A DNA stretch of 64,000 bases from Panopea generosa. Lineage: Eukaryota; Mollusca; Bivalvia; Adapedonta; Hiatellidae. The stretch spans positions 13,112,041 to 13,176,040 of the forward strand of contig CM055902.1 in assembly GCA_029582155.1 (NCBI GenBank). The letters run 5' to 3'. Of the stretch, positions 49,071 to 62,270 are shown piece after piece (the stretch's first letter is position 1; the number at the start of each line of letters is the position of its first letter). Made by a program: the position numbers and the translations under genes. The notes below the pieces were generated by a model that did no database searches, was not told the DNA's origin, and saw only the letters and a list, made by a program, of their open reading frames with translations.

Positions 49071-49512
49071 TAGGAGTAGTAGTAGTAGTAGTAGTAGTAT
49101 GAGTAGTAATAGTAGTAATAGTAGTAGTAGTAGTAGTTGTAGTAGTAGTAATAGTAGTAGTAGTAGTGAGGGTGGTGGTGGTAGTAGTAATAGTGGTAGT
49201 GTAGTTGGGGTGTTAGTAGTAATAGTGGTGGTGGTGTAGTTAGTGGTGTAAGTAGTAGTAGTAGTGGTTGTGGTGGTGATGATGGTAGTAGTAGTAGTTG
49301 TTGTTGTTGTTGTTGTAGTAGTAAAAGTGGTGGTGGTGTGGCGGTAGTATAAGTAGTAGTAGTAGTAGCAACAGTAGTGGTGGTGATGGTAGTAGTAGTA
49401 GTGGTGGTGATGGTGGTGGTAGTAATAGTTGTATTAGTAGAGGCTGTGTTATTAGTAGTAGTAATAGTAGTGGTGGTGTTGGTAGAAATAGTTGTAGTAG
49501 TAATAGTAGTGC

Positions 49513-49544
<32 letters not shown>

Positions 49545-49943
49545 TATGTGGTGGTGTTAATAATAGTAGTAGTAGTGGTGGAGGTAGTAGTAAACTTAGT
49601 AGTAGTAGTAGTAGAAGTAGAAGTGGTGGTGGTAGTAGGAGTAATAGAAGTAGGAGTAGTAGTAGTGTAGTAGTAGTGATGGTCGTGGTTATGGTGGTAG
49701 TAGAAATAGAAGTAGTAGAAGTAGTAGTAGAAGTAGTAGTAGTAGTAGATGTAGTAGTAGAAATAGTAGTAGTAGTTGCAGGTGGTGGTGGTGGTAGTAG
49801 CAGTAGTAGTAGTAGTAGTAGCAGCAGTTGTGGTGGTAAAAGTAGAAGTAGTGGTAATGGTGGTGGCGGTAGTAGTATTAGTAGTAGTGGTGGTGTTAGT
49901 AGTAGTAGTAGTTATAGTGGTGGTAGTGGTGGTGGTAGTGGTG

Positions 49944-49978
<35 letters not shown>

Positions 49979-50110
49979 GCTAGTAGTAGTAGTAGTGGTG
50001 GTGGTGGTGACTGTAGCAGTAGTATTAGTATTAGTAGTATTAGTACAAGTAATAGTACATGTAGTAGTAGTAGCAGCAGTAGTTATGGTGGTAGTTGTAG
50101 TAGTAGCATT
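49071..50110. repeat. Imperfect AGT/GGT triplet array, copy 1 (about 1.04 kb)
   Basis: It is made almost entirely of AGT, GGT, TGT, AAT and AGC triplets. All frames are homopolymer-like: Ser/Gly-rich in one, Val-rich in another. Open frames at 49015-49239, 49377-49670, 49676-50119 and 49776-50261 are by-products of the triplet period. Internal blocks (for example the 'gatggtcgtggttatggtgg' block) recur in array 2, so whole array segments were duplicated with the leader. Confidence 0.95.
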
Positions 50111-50279
50111 CCTACCTAAAAAGCAGGAACATTACTTATGTCAGATATCGTTAAGGGGAATTTATCACTTTTGTTTAAATTTTAAAATTGGATATAATTT
50201 TTTTTTCAATATGCCATTCCTAAATATACCAAAAGGTTATCTTTTTAAACATGCAAAATAATATATTGAAAAGGGATTT

Positions 50280-50480
50280 CCTAGCTTGGGCTACGCGCCT
50301 AGGTGTGACAGAAATAGATTTCCCGCTTAAAATTGCAACCTGTATTGTGTCGTATAGAATGAGTCATGTGATTTCATTTGGATTTTAATTTGATTTGTTT
50401 AACAGGTTTACACGTAACAAACATTGCTTCATCTTAGTAAAAGTCATAATGACAACGTGAAGTTCGTCAAGCATTATTTA
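50280..50480 (-). repeat. Family 2 block P, inverted
   Basis: Reverse-complemented, it matches 36400-36560 and 52150-52340 ('gggaaatctatttctgt', 'cctaggcgcgtagccc'). It therefore forms an inverted pair with the copy at 52.2 kb. Confidence 0.7.
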
Positions 50481-51059
50481 AATATTGTCTATTTTTAGAA
50501 TGAGGTCGCCTGTTCCATCCAATAATCAATCCAATGACATTCCATTAAAAAACACTCATTGCTAAATGTATCAAGGAAATGGACTGCTCAGCTTTTACCG
50601 CAATAGAGGTAAAATAAATAGTATAAACTAAACTAATGTATTCTGTAAAATAAATGTATATTCATGAAATAGTTCTTCATGACAATAGTAACATTGGCAC
50701 TTATCTAATCTTAAGGGAAATTGTACATTAAGAAATTCCAAAGACAAACACAATTCTTATTTCAGTAACAGACAAGTTTGTTTTTACCTTAAAATTTTAA
50801 AATGACACCAATTTGATTTAAACGGATCGGATGTAATTTCGTTAATGCGTTTGTTACGTTTCACAGAGGATACTTATGTTTACACTGGGACATTATTCTA
50901 ATAAATTCTTAATGTAATCTTGTCCCGAATGTTGGATTTATTGTGGCCAAAAATCGTTAAATACTTTACAAACATTCACTATAAATACTTTTAAATGTCA
51001 TCATTTTATCTGTATACAGAAGTACCCAAGAAAAGAAATACATTTCCATTAATTATACG
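50481..51059. other. Unassigned stretch next to inverted block P
   Basis: Probably further decayed family 2 sequence, but I cannot align it with confidence. No coding signal. Confidence 0.4.
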
Positions 51060-51167
51060 ACACATATGTTAATATGGGATAAAACACAACTTTCATAAGT
51101 AATAAAAAAACACAACAACTTGGCCAAAACAGATGTAAGGAGTGTCGAACTAGTTTCCTCTTCAGTT

Positions 51168-51465
51168 AGTAACCGTTACGTTGGTATTTCGGTAGAGCGT
51201 CCGCCACGCATGCGGAAGGGTTTTGGCTCATTCTCTGGCCAGGTGATCTGAAAGACTTATAAAAAATACGCACAGTATTTTAAGGATAGTTCTAAGTTTG
51301 GTCGAGCCGTATTCAGTATAATGTGACCGAGTGGGGTAACGTATCGTGTGTCTGCGACATGATACCTCCGCATGGCGGCGCTAAATGTACAGTCACTATA
51401 CAAATAAAAAATTGTTGAAAGCAATGCTAAACACCATACAACCAACCAACTAACCGCTTCCAAGA
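51168..51465 (+). mobile_element. tRNA-derived SINE (type 3), nearly full length
   Basis: The head 'gtagagcgtccgccacgcat' followed by 'gcggaagg' looks like a tRNA anticodon-arm region with an A-box-like start. The body includes 'gtcgagccgtattcagtata' then 'atgtgaccgagtggggta', and the tail 'aaattgttgaaagcaatgct' then 'aaacaccatacaaccaacc'. The body and tail match what I recall of a widespread bivalve SINE whose tail reads 'ttgttgaaaa-cgacgttaaac'. The insertion is absent from paralogous sites at 40640 and 28200. The 68-codon minus frame at 51257-51463 is a shadow. Confidence 0.8.
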
Positions 51466-52764
51466 TATACGAGTGTAAGGACAGCCCGTTGTTTTATGTG
51501 TCAAGATATTATATATGTAACCGATATTTCAAATCTAGTCAGTAGTTTTGTGAATATGAGAAACAATCTATTTCAACATTAATAATGAACCTTTAATGTC
51601 AAATTAGGACAACACCGATAATTAAACCAAATATCTGTTGTGATTCCATCTTCAAAATGTCATTATGGTCTAAAACAAAAACACGGCATAGATATATATC
51701 AAATGGCGATGCTAATACGTAATACACGGATAACATGTTTAGTTACTGTATATTGATATAGTGTAATATAACTAAAGATTCGGCGCTCGACTTTTGTACA
51801 TTAACTGCTGAATTCTTTCTGACTTGCTCAAATATATATAGTAAATGACATTGATGATACAACATTGATACTTTGGAATTTTTCTTCATACGATCAATGA
51901 CGGAAACTAATATGCCCATTTTTTATCGTTCTTTATAGAGATAATTTGTAAGATAAATGGCAAATATCCCATTTTTTACCAGAAAATCAATACATCATAA
52001 ATCAATAAATTCCGAATGGTTTGGGATATAAAATCCTCAAAAACGACAAAATCGATGTTTCAATAGTAGTTGCAAACGAAATCGCCATTTTTATAATAGA
52101 CAGCATTTGAATACTGCCTAGCGACCCTCAAATCATCATTCATGATCTTTCTAAGATAAACAAATTTTACAGCTCGAAAATATATATGACGGATCAAATT
52201 TTAATCAACAAATAAAACACATGACTCTTTTAATACGTCACAAAATACTTTGCAACTTTTGTTGGAAATCTATTTTAGTCCTAACCAAGGCGCATGACCC
52301 AAGTTATGAAACACATTATCAATATATTATTTTGAGGTGTTTAAATGGATAGTTTGAAAAATCCTGATATACTCTATTAAATAACGTGGTAAATAAGCTT
52401 AACTTGATCTTAGTTTTATAATTTTGATAAACATATATACGATTATCATAATTATTCGCTTTAAGTATTTAAATTTAACATATCAATATGGATACTTATT
52501 TGTGACATCGACGCAAGGTTACAATGCAAATAAAGAACACACTACTATATAATCAACCACCTAAAAAGAACTATTACAACCATAAATTATATACAATGGT
52601 CTAACACGTTCCACATCTGGACTGTAAGGACACTACATACATACGGTAATAAAAAATCAAATTCTATTAATCAGTTCAAAGCATTATATTTACAATGGAG
52701 TAAAAATTCTTAAAAACTCGAATTAATCAGGTAGCTCTCATCAAACTTGATATACATTATTACA

Positions 52765-52912
52765 CATTTATGTATATACTTGTTTACTTCTTTTGTTTAT
52801 ATGTTAAATATTGTTGTACTTTGTAAATATGTTGAGAGCCTCATGGAAGATTGAATTTATTCAAATGAGTTCTCTCGTTAGTAAAAATCTTTATGATTAT
52901 TATTACTAGCAC
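52765..52912 (+). mobile_element. Possible non-LTR retrotransposon (LINE) 3' tail
   Basis: The phrases 'tttgtaaatatgttgagagc', 'ctcatggaagattga', 'atgagttctctcgttagtaa' and a terminal 'ttattattac' resemble the 3' end of a common bivalve LINE as I remember it, ending in an ATT-type simple tail. No coding part precedes it, as expected for a 5'-truncated copy. Confidence 0.45.
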
Positions 52913-53959
52913 TGATATCTTATTTATGTGAGTATAATACAATTAAAGATTAAAAAATACGCACAGGGCAGACATCGAACCCAATTGATTATTGAAGATA
53001 TAGTGAAATCAGAATACTTCTTTTTACATAAAGGGAGATAAATGAAAACACAACAAGGATATTTTTGATTGATATCCTTTTAGATATATAGTACTGAATA
53101 AATAAACAATTCATCGTTTTTGCATATACGCATATATATCATATTTAAATATTCAAAGCATACACTGGTTTACCATCAAAATTTATTTCATTTAAACACA
53201 TTTAAACTTTATATATTTCTTTTTGATTTAATATCTAGAATAAAGCTAAAAATAAAAAAAAGCCAAAACTGTCGCAATGATATAAACACGTACAATGAAA
53301 ATGGAGGATTTAAAATTTAAAAACACTAAAATGTTTTCATACCAGACACAAAATTGATAAAACTAATATTGTAGATCATAGCTAACTGAGAGGAGAAAAT
53401 ACCACGCAGGCAATTTAACAATGAAATGAAATAGACAAGGTGTGATTGAAAGCAATAAACGCCCATACGTATTTTATGAGTTGAAATATTTTAGCTTAAG
53501 TTGGTGAATTTGTCTTTTGTGCACTTTTTTGTGTAAAACAAGATTCAGGATTTTAGTCCAAATAAATAACGTCACATTCCTAGTATTATTATTTTGCTAT
53601 TCCTAATGGCAATTATTGTGTAATTCCTAGTGTTGATTGCCGCGAAATACTTAGTAATTTTTCTATCAATTGTTATTTAAAGTGCTATTATTGTTATAAA
53701 TTGTAATGTTGCCCATGATTCCGTTTCTTCTACCAACAATTATAATTGTTATTTATAAAATACAACACAGTGAATGTCTGGTAAAACTTTTTTTTCATTA
53801 TGAACTTTTATTTTATAAACTTAATATTTTTGGATAATTATAACTATCATGAAGTTAAATTCAAAATTTCAGCTAAAAGAGATCGTAAAATACTGAGATA
53901 AATGGAATTAAAGTATTAAAAAAAACACCCTGTCAAAATGGAATTATTATATTCCAATT

Positions 53960-54249
53960 GGCAATAGTTTCCAATGGGAAATTGCGATTTCCAACTGGTC
54001 AATTCCAATTTAAATCACAATTGGAAGGTAAAGGGTCCAATTGGAAGATTTTATTTTAGATCAAGTTTCCAATTGGAATGTAAAAATATCGAATTGGACG
54101 ATTCTATATATAGTTAAAATATTTTGTGTACGTGTAGAGTAGGTGCGTGTGTTTGGTGTGAGTGAGTGCATATGGACATGTGTTATTATGTGAGTGCAGC
54201 TTAGGTGCTTGTGTAAGTGCGTTTGTGTGTCTGTCTGTGTGTGTATGTG
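53960..54249 (+). repeat. Leader of AGT array, copy 2, with TTCCAATTGGAA motifs
   Basis: Nearly identical to 48801-49070. The first 60 bp add more CCAATTGG-type motifs (53952 and 53970). It directly follows family 2 block H. Confidence 0.9.
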
Positions 54250-54252
54250 TAG

Positions 54253-54343
<91 letters not shown>

Positions 54344-55048
54344 TGTAATAGTAGTAGTAGTTATAGTAGTAGTAGTAATAATGGGGGTGGTGGTGGTAGT
54401 AGTAATAATGGTAGTGTAGTTGGGGGTGTTAGTAGTAGTAGTAGTGGTGGTATAGTTAGTGGTGTAAGTAGTAGTAGTAGTGGCTGTGGTGGTGATGATG
54501 GTAGTAGTAGTAGAAGTAGTTGTTGTTGTTTTAGTAGTAAAAGTGGTGGTGGTGGTGGCGGTAGTATGAGTAGTAGTAGCAACAGTTGTGGTGGTGATGG
54601 TAGTAGTAGTAGTGGTGGTGATGGTGGTGGTAGTAGTAGTAGTATTAGTAGAGATGGTGTTAGTAGTGGTAGTAATAGTAGTGGTGGTGGTTGTAGAAGT
54701 AGTTGTAGAAGTAATAGTAGTGATAGTAGTAAGAGTAGTGGTGGTTGTGTATGTGGTGGTGTAAGTAGTAGTAGAAGTGGTGGTGGAGGTAGTAGTAATT
54801 TTTGCAGTAGTAGTAGTAGTGGTGGTGGTGGTAGTAGGAGTAATAGTAGTAGGAGTAGTAGTAGTGTAGTAGTAGTGATGGTCGTGGTTATGGTGGTAGT
54901 AGTAGTAGTAATAGTAGTAGTAGAAGTAGTAGTAGCAGCAGTTGTGGTGGTAAAAGTAGTAGTAGTGGTGATGGTGGTGGCAGTAGTAGTATTAGTAGTA
55001 GTGGTGGTGTTAGTAGTAGTAGTAGTAGTTAAAGTTGTGGTAGTGGTA

Positions 55049-55100
<52 letters not shown>

Positions 55101-55553
55101 AAGTAGTAGTAGTAGTAGTGCTAGTAGTAGTAGTAGTGGTGGTGGTGGTGACTGTAGCAGTAGTATTAGTATTAGTAGTATTAGTACAAGTAGTAGTACA
55201 GGTAGTAGTAGTAGCAGCAGGAGTGAAGGTGGTTGTTGTAGTAGTAGTGGTGATGGTGGTGGTGTGTTAATAATAGACGTTTAAGCAGCAGAGTTGGAGA
55301 TGGTGATGATAATAGTAGTAGTAGCACTAGTTGTAATAGTAGTAGAAGTAGTAGTTGTAGTAGAAGTAGTATAAATAGTAGTAGTAGCAGTAGCAGTAGT
55401 AGTAGTTGTAGTAGAGTAGTAATAGTAAAAGTAATAGTAGCTGTAGTAGTAGGAATAGTAATTGTTGTAGTAGTAGTAATAGAAGTAGTAGTAGTAGTTG
55501 TAGAAATAGTAGTAACAATAGTAGTAGTAGTTATAGTGGTGGTAGTAGTAGTA

Positions 55554-55622
<69 letters not shown>

Positions 55623-55698
55623 AAAGTTGTAGTAGTAGTTCATGTATGTGTTGTTATTGATTTTATTTTAGTAGAAGTAGTCGTGGTAGTAACAGAAA
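54250..55698. repeat. Imperfect AGT/GGT triplet array, copy 2 (about 1.45 kb)
   Basis: The first kilobase shares its order of variant blocks with array 1; the part after about 55270 is extra and includes a long run of pure AGT (55550-55620). The 358-codon open frame at 54194-55270 starts in the leader and runs through the triplets as Ser/Gly and then Val tracts. It is the longest frame in the window, yet has no sequence other than triplet repeat. I reject it as a gene. Confidence 0.95.
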
Positions 55699-57410
55699 AA
55701 GCGGTAAATGTAATAAAATCTAAAATCCTTTAAATATTTTGACTAAAAGTAAATACCGCTATTAAAATATGTTTTCTTTCGTTGCCCCAAAATATAATAA
55801 ATACCTACCTTTTTAAAAAAATTGCGAAAGTGTTAATAAACCGCAGTTTTTTATACGATAACATGCCGAAACAGTATGTCTCAAAAAACTTTGGACACTA
55901 TGGCGTCACACAGCGTGAGCTAATCAGTGACAGTGCGTTATTGTATTTCCCTCGCCACATGCCTTGGGGAATATGTGGGATAACAGAAGGTAGTTTCGAT
56001 GTCCAATATGTACTTTAAGAAAATCCACTTTATACCTCATTGATGGACAAATTAAACACTTGAGAACAGATAATAAAATGGAAATAATATCTTAAAAAAC
56101 GTTCTATTACTTCTATAATAAATTGCGAATCATACAATATAATCAGAATATGTTCCAAACTGTGCTATGAAACCTTAAAACTAACGAGGAACAAAATTGT
56201 ATAAATAAGGTTTAGGATATTGGTTAAAGTACATATATTTAAAGTGTAACGATAAAATACATTTTATAATCTAGGTATACTATTTTACTGGAATATTATT
56301 TATGTCCACAGCTGTAAAGATTGCTTTTATACTGGAACGGGTAAACTCGATTTGCAACATTGTCGTATACATCCCTTTCAATTGCTTTGGCCCCCGTGAC
56401 ATTGATGTATACTGATAATAAAAATACAGATATAACCATATTCAAGTTATCATTTACGAGGATGCTGTTAAAATCTGATAGTGCTTGTGAAAAACTTTAA
56501 CAAGGACGTAAATACTTTAAATATATTTCATAAAAAAAATATACTCAGAAATTAAGACGGTTTGTAATTAACTTGTGCAGAAATAAAATTCGTTTTTAAA
56601 CCTGTTTAGTTCTAGTCTGGTCGACCCGGTGTCAGTATAATGTGACTGAAAGGGTTTCATACCATGTGTGGCAGCACTTAGAAAAGTGTTTTAAGTAATC
56701 TAGAATAGACACCGTCGCGATATGAAATTTTTTGTTAAAAGTGACGCTTAATCCTATACAACATTTATCGTTCAAGTATGTATATAGTTTATAAAAAAAA
56801 CTCATTTTACCCCATAAACGAAACCTTCACACATACACAAATTATTTGTACCAAATTTATCAATTAGAATAACAAATAATATAGCATACGACAGGTCATA
56901 AAACATGTCTAATTGTGTGACTTATGGGGATACTGGAATTAAAATAACATACCCCATGCTATGACCATACCTTGGGGCCATATTTTATTGTTAACGCTCT
57001 CGAAGCAGAGGAGAGGAAGGTTCTTTGGTTAATAGAACATATGACAGTTTATGTCGGTGGCTTAATATCAAATGGTATGTCCATGTATATATTAAACAAC
57101 TATATTCTCTGGAACTGTTAATTAACATGCAAACATAATTTGATTCTTTAAATCGTAAAAGAAAAAGAAAAATTCATCCCAAAATCTACAATTTATTCAT
57201 TTCGCCTTTGATTGTTATTTTTAGTTTATTTAGTTTGCGTGATATTGATATACATTATATAGTTTAACCAAACAGAATACTATTAAATATATCCATAATT
57301 TGAATAAGATATAACGTTTAATTTAAGGTATGGATTTATTAAGTAACAGAACATGTAATGGTAAATCATGGTAAATCATGAGCACCATCATCACCAAAAC
57401 CCCCACCACC
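55699..57410. other. Mostly unassigned; one orphan open frame
   Basis: The frame at 55782-56018 (78 codons, containing 'KNFGHYGVTQREL' and 'PRHMPWGICGITEG') has a more protein-like composition than its neighbours. I recognise no family, and no splice or promoter context supports it. A truncated SINE lies at 56604-56765. Otherwise only AT-rich sequence is seen. Confidence 0.35.
56604..56765 (+). mobile_element. Type 3 SINE, 5'-truncated
   Basis: 'ctggtcgacccggtgtcagt' and 'ataatgtgactga' match the body of the SINE at 51168, and 'gacaccgtcgcgatatgaaa', 'ttgttaaaagtgacgcttaa' correspond to its tail. The tRNA head is missing. Confidence 0.75.
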
Positions 57411-57416
57411 ACCATT

Positions 57417-57646
<230 letters not shown>

Positions 57647-57659
57647 ATATAATCAAGTA

Positions 57660-59270
57660 TGTGACCGTGTGATAATATATTTAGGATTTCTTCTAATATA
57701 TATGGGATTACAGAAAGAAGTGTAAAATATTATATAATAATGCATATTCGCCTCACTTACATACATTTACCATGCAAACAATATTCTTTACACTATTACA
57801 AGATACGATTTATATCATAGCAAATGTTCATAATTTAAACATATTGTTCATGCAATGAACCATCAAAATGTATATCATTTATGTACACTTTATTCCAACA
57901 CCCCGTGGAGAATTGCCCTTAGGAAATTTGCCGCTTCCCTTTAATTCCCAAATATACAAATTGTCAGTTAATCAGTTATTATAAGCCAGCATTTACAACA
58001 ACGGATTGCAAATATTAGATGAACAATTTACTTCAATTGCAATAGGATCAAAATAATTTATAAATTAGAAATTAAAAAATATATAATTAAAACAACAAAT
58101 TTCAAATTTTTATTCTATTTAAAATATGCACTAAAACTGTAATTTATTAAGAAACTGAAATTATATCATTGGGACTTTCGCGCCAATTTAGAAAATAATT
58201 TAAAAAACGAATATCACATTTGATCAATTATGCTAGACAGAAGACATTAGAGAGAAAATACAGATGACACCATAGTAGGTATCTTCCAGGAGAGGCTAAA
58301 TGTGACCGATGCATTATTTGTCATACCTCACACTCACCTGTTTATAGCTCATTTATTAGTAAGAACCAGATGTACAAACTAATTAAAACATGTGCTATGT
58401 ACATATTGGCATTTACCAAATGAAAACATGGCTTCTGTCTTAATCCTGAAGGCTGCGATTAATTGTAATAAGTTCTGTAATTAGACGTCGCTACGCGAAA
58501 CGTCTGCATAAACACCAGTGTTTGAAGAAAAGTTATACAGAAATATTCTTTTTTTATAATAACAGTTTTTATTCCTTCTTAATAAGTCTTATGCGTAATA
58601 ACATCCTTTTAAATTCTTAAAAATTTAATAAAATACATAAAAATATAAATACAATGACCATAGAATTGTTGTGTTTTTTTTTATAAATTTTAAGCAATTC
58701 TATGAGCGTGTACGTATTTACCCCATAACACAATTTGAATTGCTTTATAACTTCAGGAACAGACAAGAAATAAAGACAAAAAACTCCCCGATAAAAGATA
58801 TAAATTACCGTGCGGTAATCTGGAACATGGACAGTCATGAGAAATCCCGAAGGTTGCCGATGTAGTGTTTCTAAATAGTGTCAAAAGGACCAAAGAGTTA
58901 AACTCTTATTTAAATATAAATAATATCATTGGAAAGCTAATAAGTACAAATTTGGAATAATGTGGTTGAAATAACGTGTCGGAGATGATATATCCAGTTT
59001 CTCCAAAAAGAATTCTTCAATTTGTAAAGAACATATAGAGAAGCTTGGTGATTGTCTGTAATCTTAAAAATGACCAAAATTAATTGAATTTAAATTATGA
59101 AAATATGATCAACTCGTAGAGGACATTTTAAACAACATTTTATGATAAGTACAAATTTGATATTTTTAACGGTTATTGATTTATGAAGATTAAACTAAAA
59201 TCGTCTTTCTTTGTTTAAAGTAAAAATATTATCTGATTTTCAGGCGACACAGATATCGAAAATTGGGGTT
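57660..59270. other. Unassigned AT-rich stretch
   Basis: Two overlapping frames at 58617-58865 on opposite strands have no domain. Nothing else is recognised. Confidence 0.45.
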
Positions 59271-59272
59271 TT

Positions 59273-62270
59273 TATTTTCATATGCGACATAGATTTTTTT
59301 AATTCAATACACAACATCCTTACTTCACCATAGATTTTTCTTATTGGGCACTTGATTTTCTAATCTATATATAATCAACATCCTTACACAACATTCAAAA
59401 TCATTATTTGACACTATATTCTCATACGCGACACTAAATTTTCTCACTTGATACACAACAACCTTTATTTACTATAGATTTAATTTACTGGGCACAGGAT
59501 TTTCTAATCTATACATACTCAACATCCTTACGCAATATTCAAATTCTTTAATTAACACTATCTTTTCATAGGCAACACTAGATTTTCTCACTTGATACAC
59601 AACATCCTTACATGACTATTGATTTTTCATAATGAGTACTAGATTTTCTGATCTATATATACTCAACATCCTAACACAATATTCAAATTCTTTAATTGAC
59701 ACTTTATTTTCATACGCATCACTAGATTTTCTCACTTGATACACAACATCCAAACATGACTATTGAGTTTTCATTACGGGCACTAGATTTTCTAATCTAT
59801 ATATATTCAATAGCCTTACACGACATTCAATTTCCTTATTTGACACTATATTTTCATACGGGACACTATATTTTCTCACTCAATACACAACAGCCGTACT
59901 TGACTATAGATTTTTCTTACTGGACACCAGATTTTCTTATCTATACACACTCAATATCCTTACAAAACATTCAAATTTCTTATTTAACACTATAGTTACA
60001 TATGCGACACTAGATTTTCTCACTTGATACACACAATCCATACGCGACTATAGATTTTTCTTACAAGGAACTAGATTTTCTAATCTATCTATACCCAACA
60101 TGATTACACACTATTCAAATTCTTTATTTGACACTTTTATTTCATATGCGACACTAGATTTTCTCATTGATACACAAAATCCTTACTTGACTATAGATTT
60201 TTCTTGCTCGCTGATAGAATTTCTAATTTATATATACTCAACTCCTTTACACGACATTCACGAAAACTAAATTTTCTCAATCGATACGCAATATTCTTAC
60301 TCAGCTATATATTTTTCTTACTGAGCACTAGATTTTCTAATCTATATATACTGTACATCTTTACAAAACATTCAGATTTCTTATTTGACACTCTATTTTC
60401 ATAGGCGACACTAGATTTTCTCACTAAATAAACATCATACTTATTCGACTATAGATCTTTCATATTTTCATATGCGGCACTTAATTTACTCGATACACAA
60501 CATCTTTACTCGACTATAGATTTTTCTTACTGGGCACTAGATCTTCTAATCTATATAATTATACTTAACATCCTTACGCAAGATTCAAATTCCTTATTTT
60601 ACACTATATGTTCAAATGCGACACTAGATTTTTCTTACAAGGAACTAGATTTTCTAATCTATCTATACCAAACATGATTACACACTATTCAAATTCTTTA
60701 TTTTACTTTTTTTTTTCATATGCGACACTAGATTTTCTCATTGATACACAAAATCCTTACTTGACTATAGATTTTTCTTACTCGGTGATAGAATTTCTAA
60801 TCTATATATACTCAACTTCCTTACACAACATTCACGAAAACTAAATTTCTCCATCGATACGCAACATTCTTACTCAGCTATATATTTTTCTTACTGAGCA
60901 CTAGATTTTCTAATCTATTTATACTGTACATCTTACAAAACATTTAGATTTCTTATTTGACACTCTATTTTCATAGGCGAAACTAGATTTTCTCACTAAA
61001 TAAACATCATACTTACTCGACTGTAAATCTTTCATATTTTCATATGCGACACTTAATTTACTCGATACACAACATCTTTACTCGACTATAGATTTTTTCT
61101 TACTGTCACTAGATCTTTTAATCTATATAATTATACTCAACATCCTTACGCACGATTCAAATTCCTTATTTTACACTATATGTTCACATGCAACACTAGA
61201 TTTTCTCGCCCAATACACAACATCCTTACTTGACTATAGTTTTTTCTTACTGGGCACTAGATTTTCTATATATTTACTCAACATGTTTACATGGAATTAA
61301 AATATCTTATTTCACATTATATTTTCATACACGACACTACATTTTCTCACTCAATACACAATATCATCACTTGACTATAGAGTTTTCTTACAGGGCACTA
61401 TATTTTCTTATCAATATTTACTCAACATTCTTACACAACATTCAACATTTTTATTTGACACTATATTTTAATACGCAACACTACATTTTCTCACTCAATA
61501 CACAACATCCTTACTTGACTATAGATTATTTCTAACTTGGGTCTAGATTTTCTAATCTATATTTACTCAACATCATAAGACAACATTCAAATTTCTTATT
61601 CATCACTACATTGTCATACACGACAGTCGACTTTCTCAGTCGATACACAACATCCTTTCTTGACTAAAGATTATTCTTACTGGACACTAGATTGTCTAAT
61701 CTATATTTACTCAACATCATTACACAACATTTAAATTTCTTATTTAACAATATATTATCATACGCTACACTATATTTTCTCACTCAAAACATAACACCCT
61801 CAATTGACTATTGTTTTTCTTACTGGGCACTTGAATTTTTAATCTGTATGTACTCAACATCCTTACACGACATTCAAATTCCTTATTTGACACTATAATT
61901 TCGTACGCGACACTAGATTTTCTCACTCAATATGCAACATCCTTATTGGGCACTAGATTTTCTAATCTATATATACTCAACATCTTTACGTGTGATTTGA
62001 TTTCCTTATTTGACACTATATTTTCGTACTTGACATTAGATTTTCTCACTCGATACACAACGTCCTTAATCGACTATAGATTTTTCTTACTGTGCATTAG
62101 ATATTTTAATCTGTATATACTCAACATCCTTACAGAACATTCAATTTTCTTTGACACTATATTTTCATACGCAACTCTAGATTTTCTCACTCGATACACA
62201 ACATCTTGACGTTACATTTTTTTTTACAGGGCACTAGATCTTTTAATCTACATATAGTCAATATTTTAGT
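59273..62270. repeat. Satellite-like array of about 145-bp units (about 20 units, 3 kb)
   Basis: Each unit runs through 'ttgacactatattttcatac', 'gcgacactagattttctcac', 'tcgatacacaacatccttac', 'ttgactatagatttttctta', 'ctgggcactagattttctaa' and 'tctatatatactcaacatcc', then 'acaacattcaaattcctt'. Units vary from about 117 to 150 bp. AGATT-TTCT-AATCT forms a small hairpin in most units. A 574-bp block (60061-60634) is repeated directly at 60635-61208. Six short plus-strand open frames here are shadows. Bivalve Helitron-like 'pearl' elements carry tandem cores of a similar length, but I do not see their ends. Confidence 0.93.

Larger units (their letters stand above)
51060..53760 (+). repeat. Family 2 repeat, copy 4
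   Basis: 51060-51167 aligns to 40520-40640 and 28080-28200. 51540-51970 aligns to 40680-41160. 52000-52350 aligns to block P at 36300-36580. 52520-53760 aligns to block H at 41950-42840. Insertions relative to the other copies are the SINE at 51168-51465 and probably the LINE-like tail at 52765-52912. Confidence 0.85.

Noticed and set aside
51175..51245. tRNA-like 'gtagagcgtccgcc' text
   Set aside because: B-box region is damaged and a SINE body follows; treated as the head of a SINE.
55281..55643. Tyr-rich minus-strand protein
   Set aside because: Antisense translation of the AGT array.
59756..62209. A family of small plus-strand proteins sharing Tyr/Phe-rich segments
   Set aside because: All are translations of the 145-bp satellite units in drifting frames.
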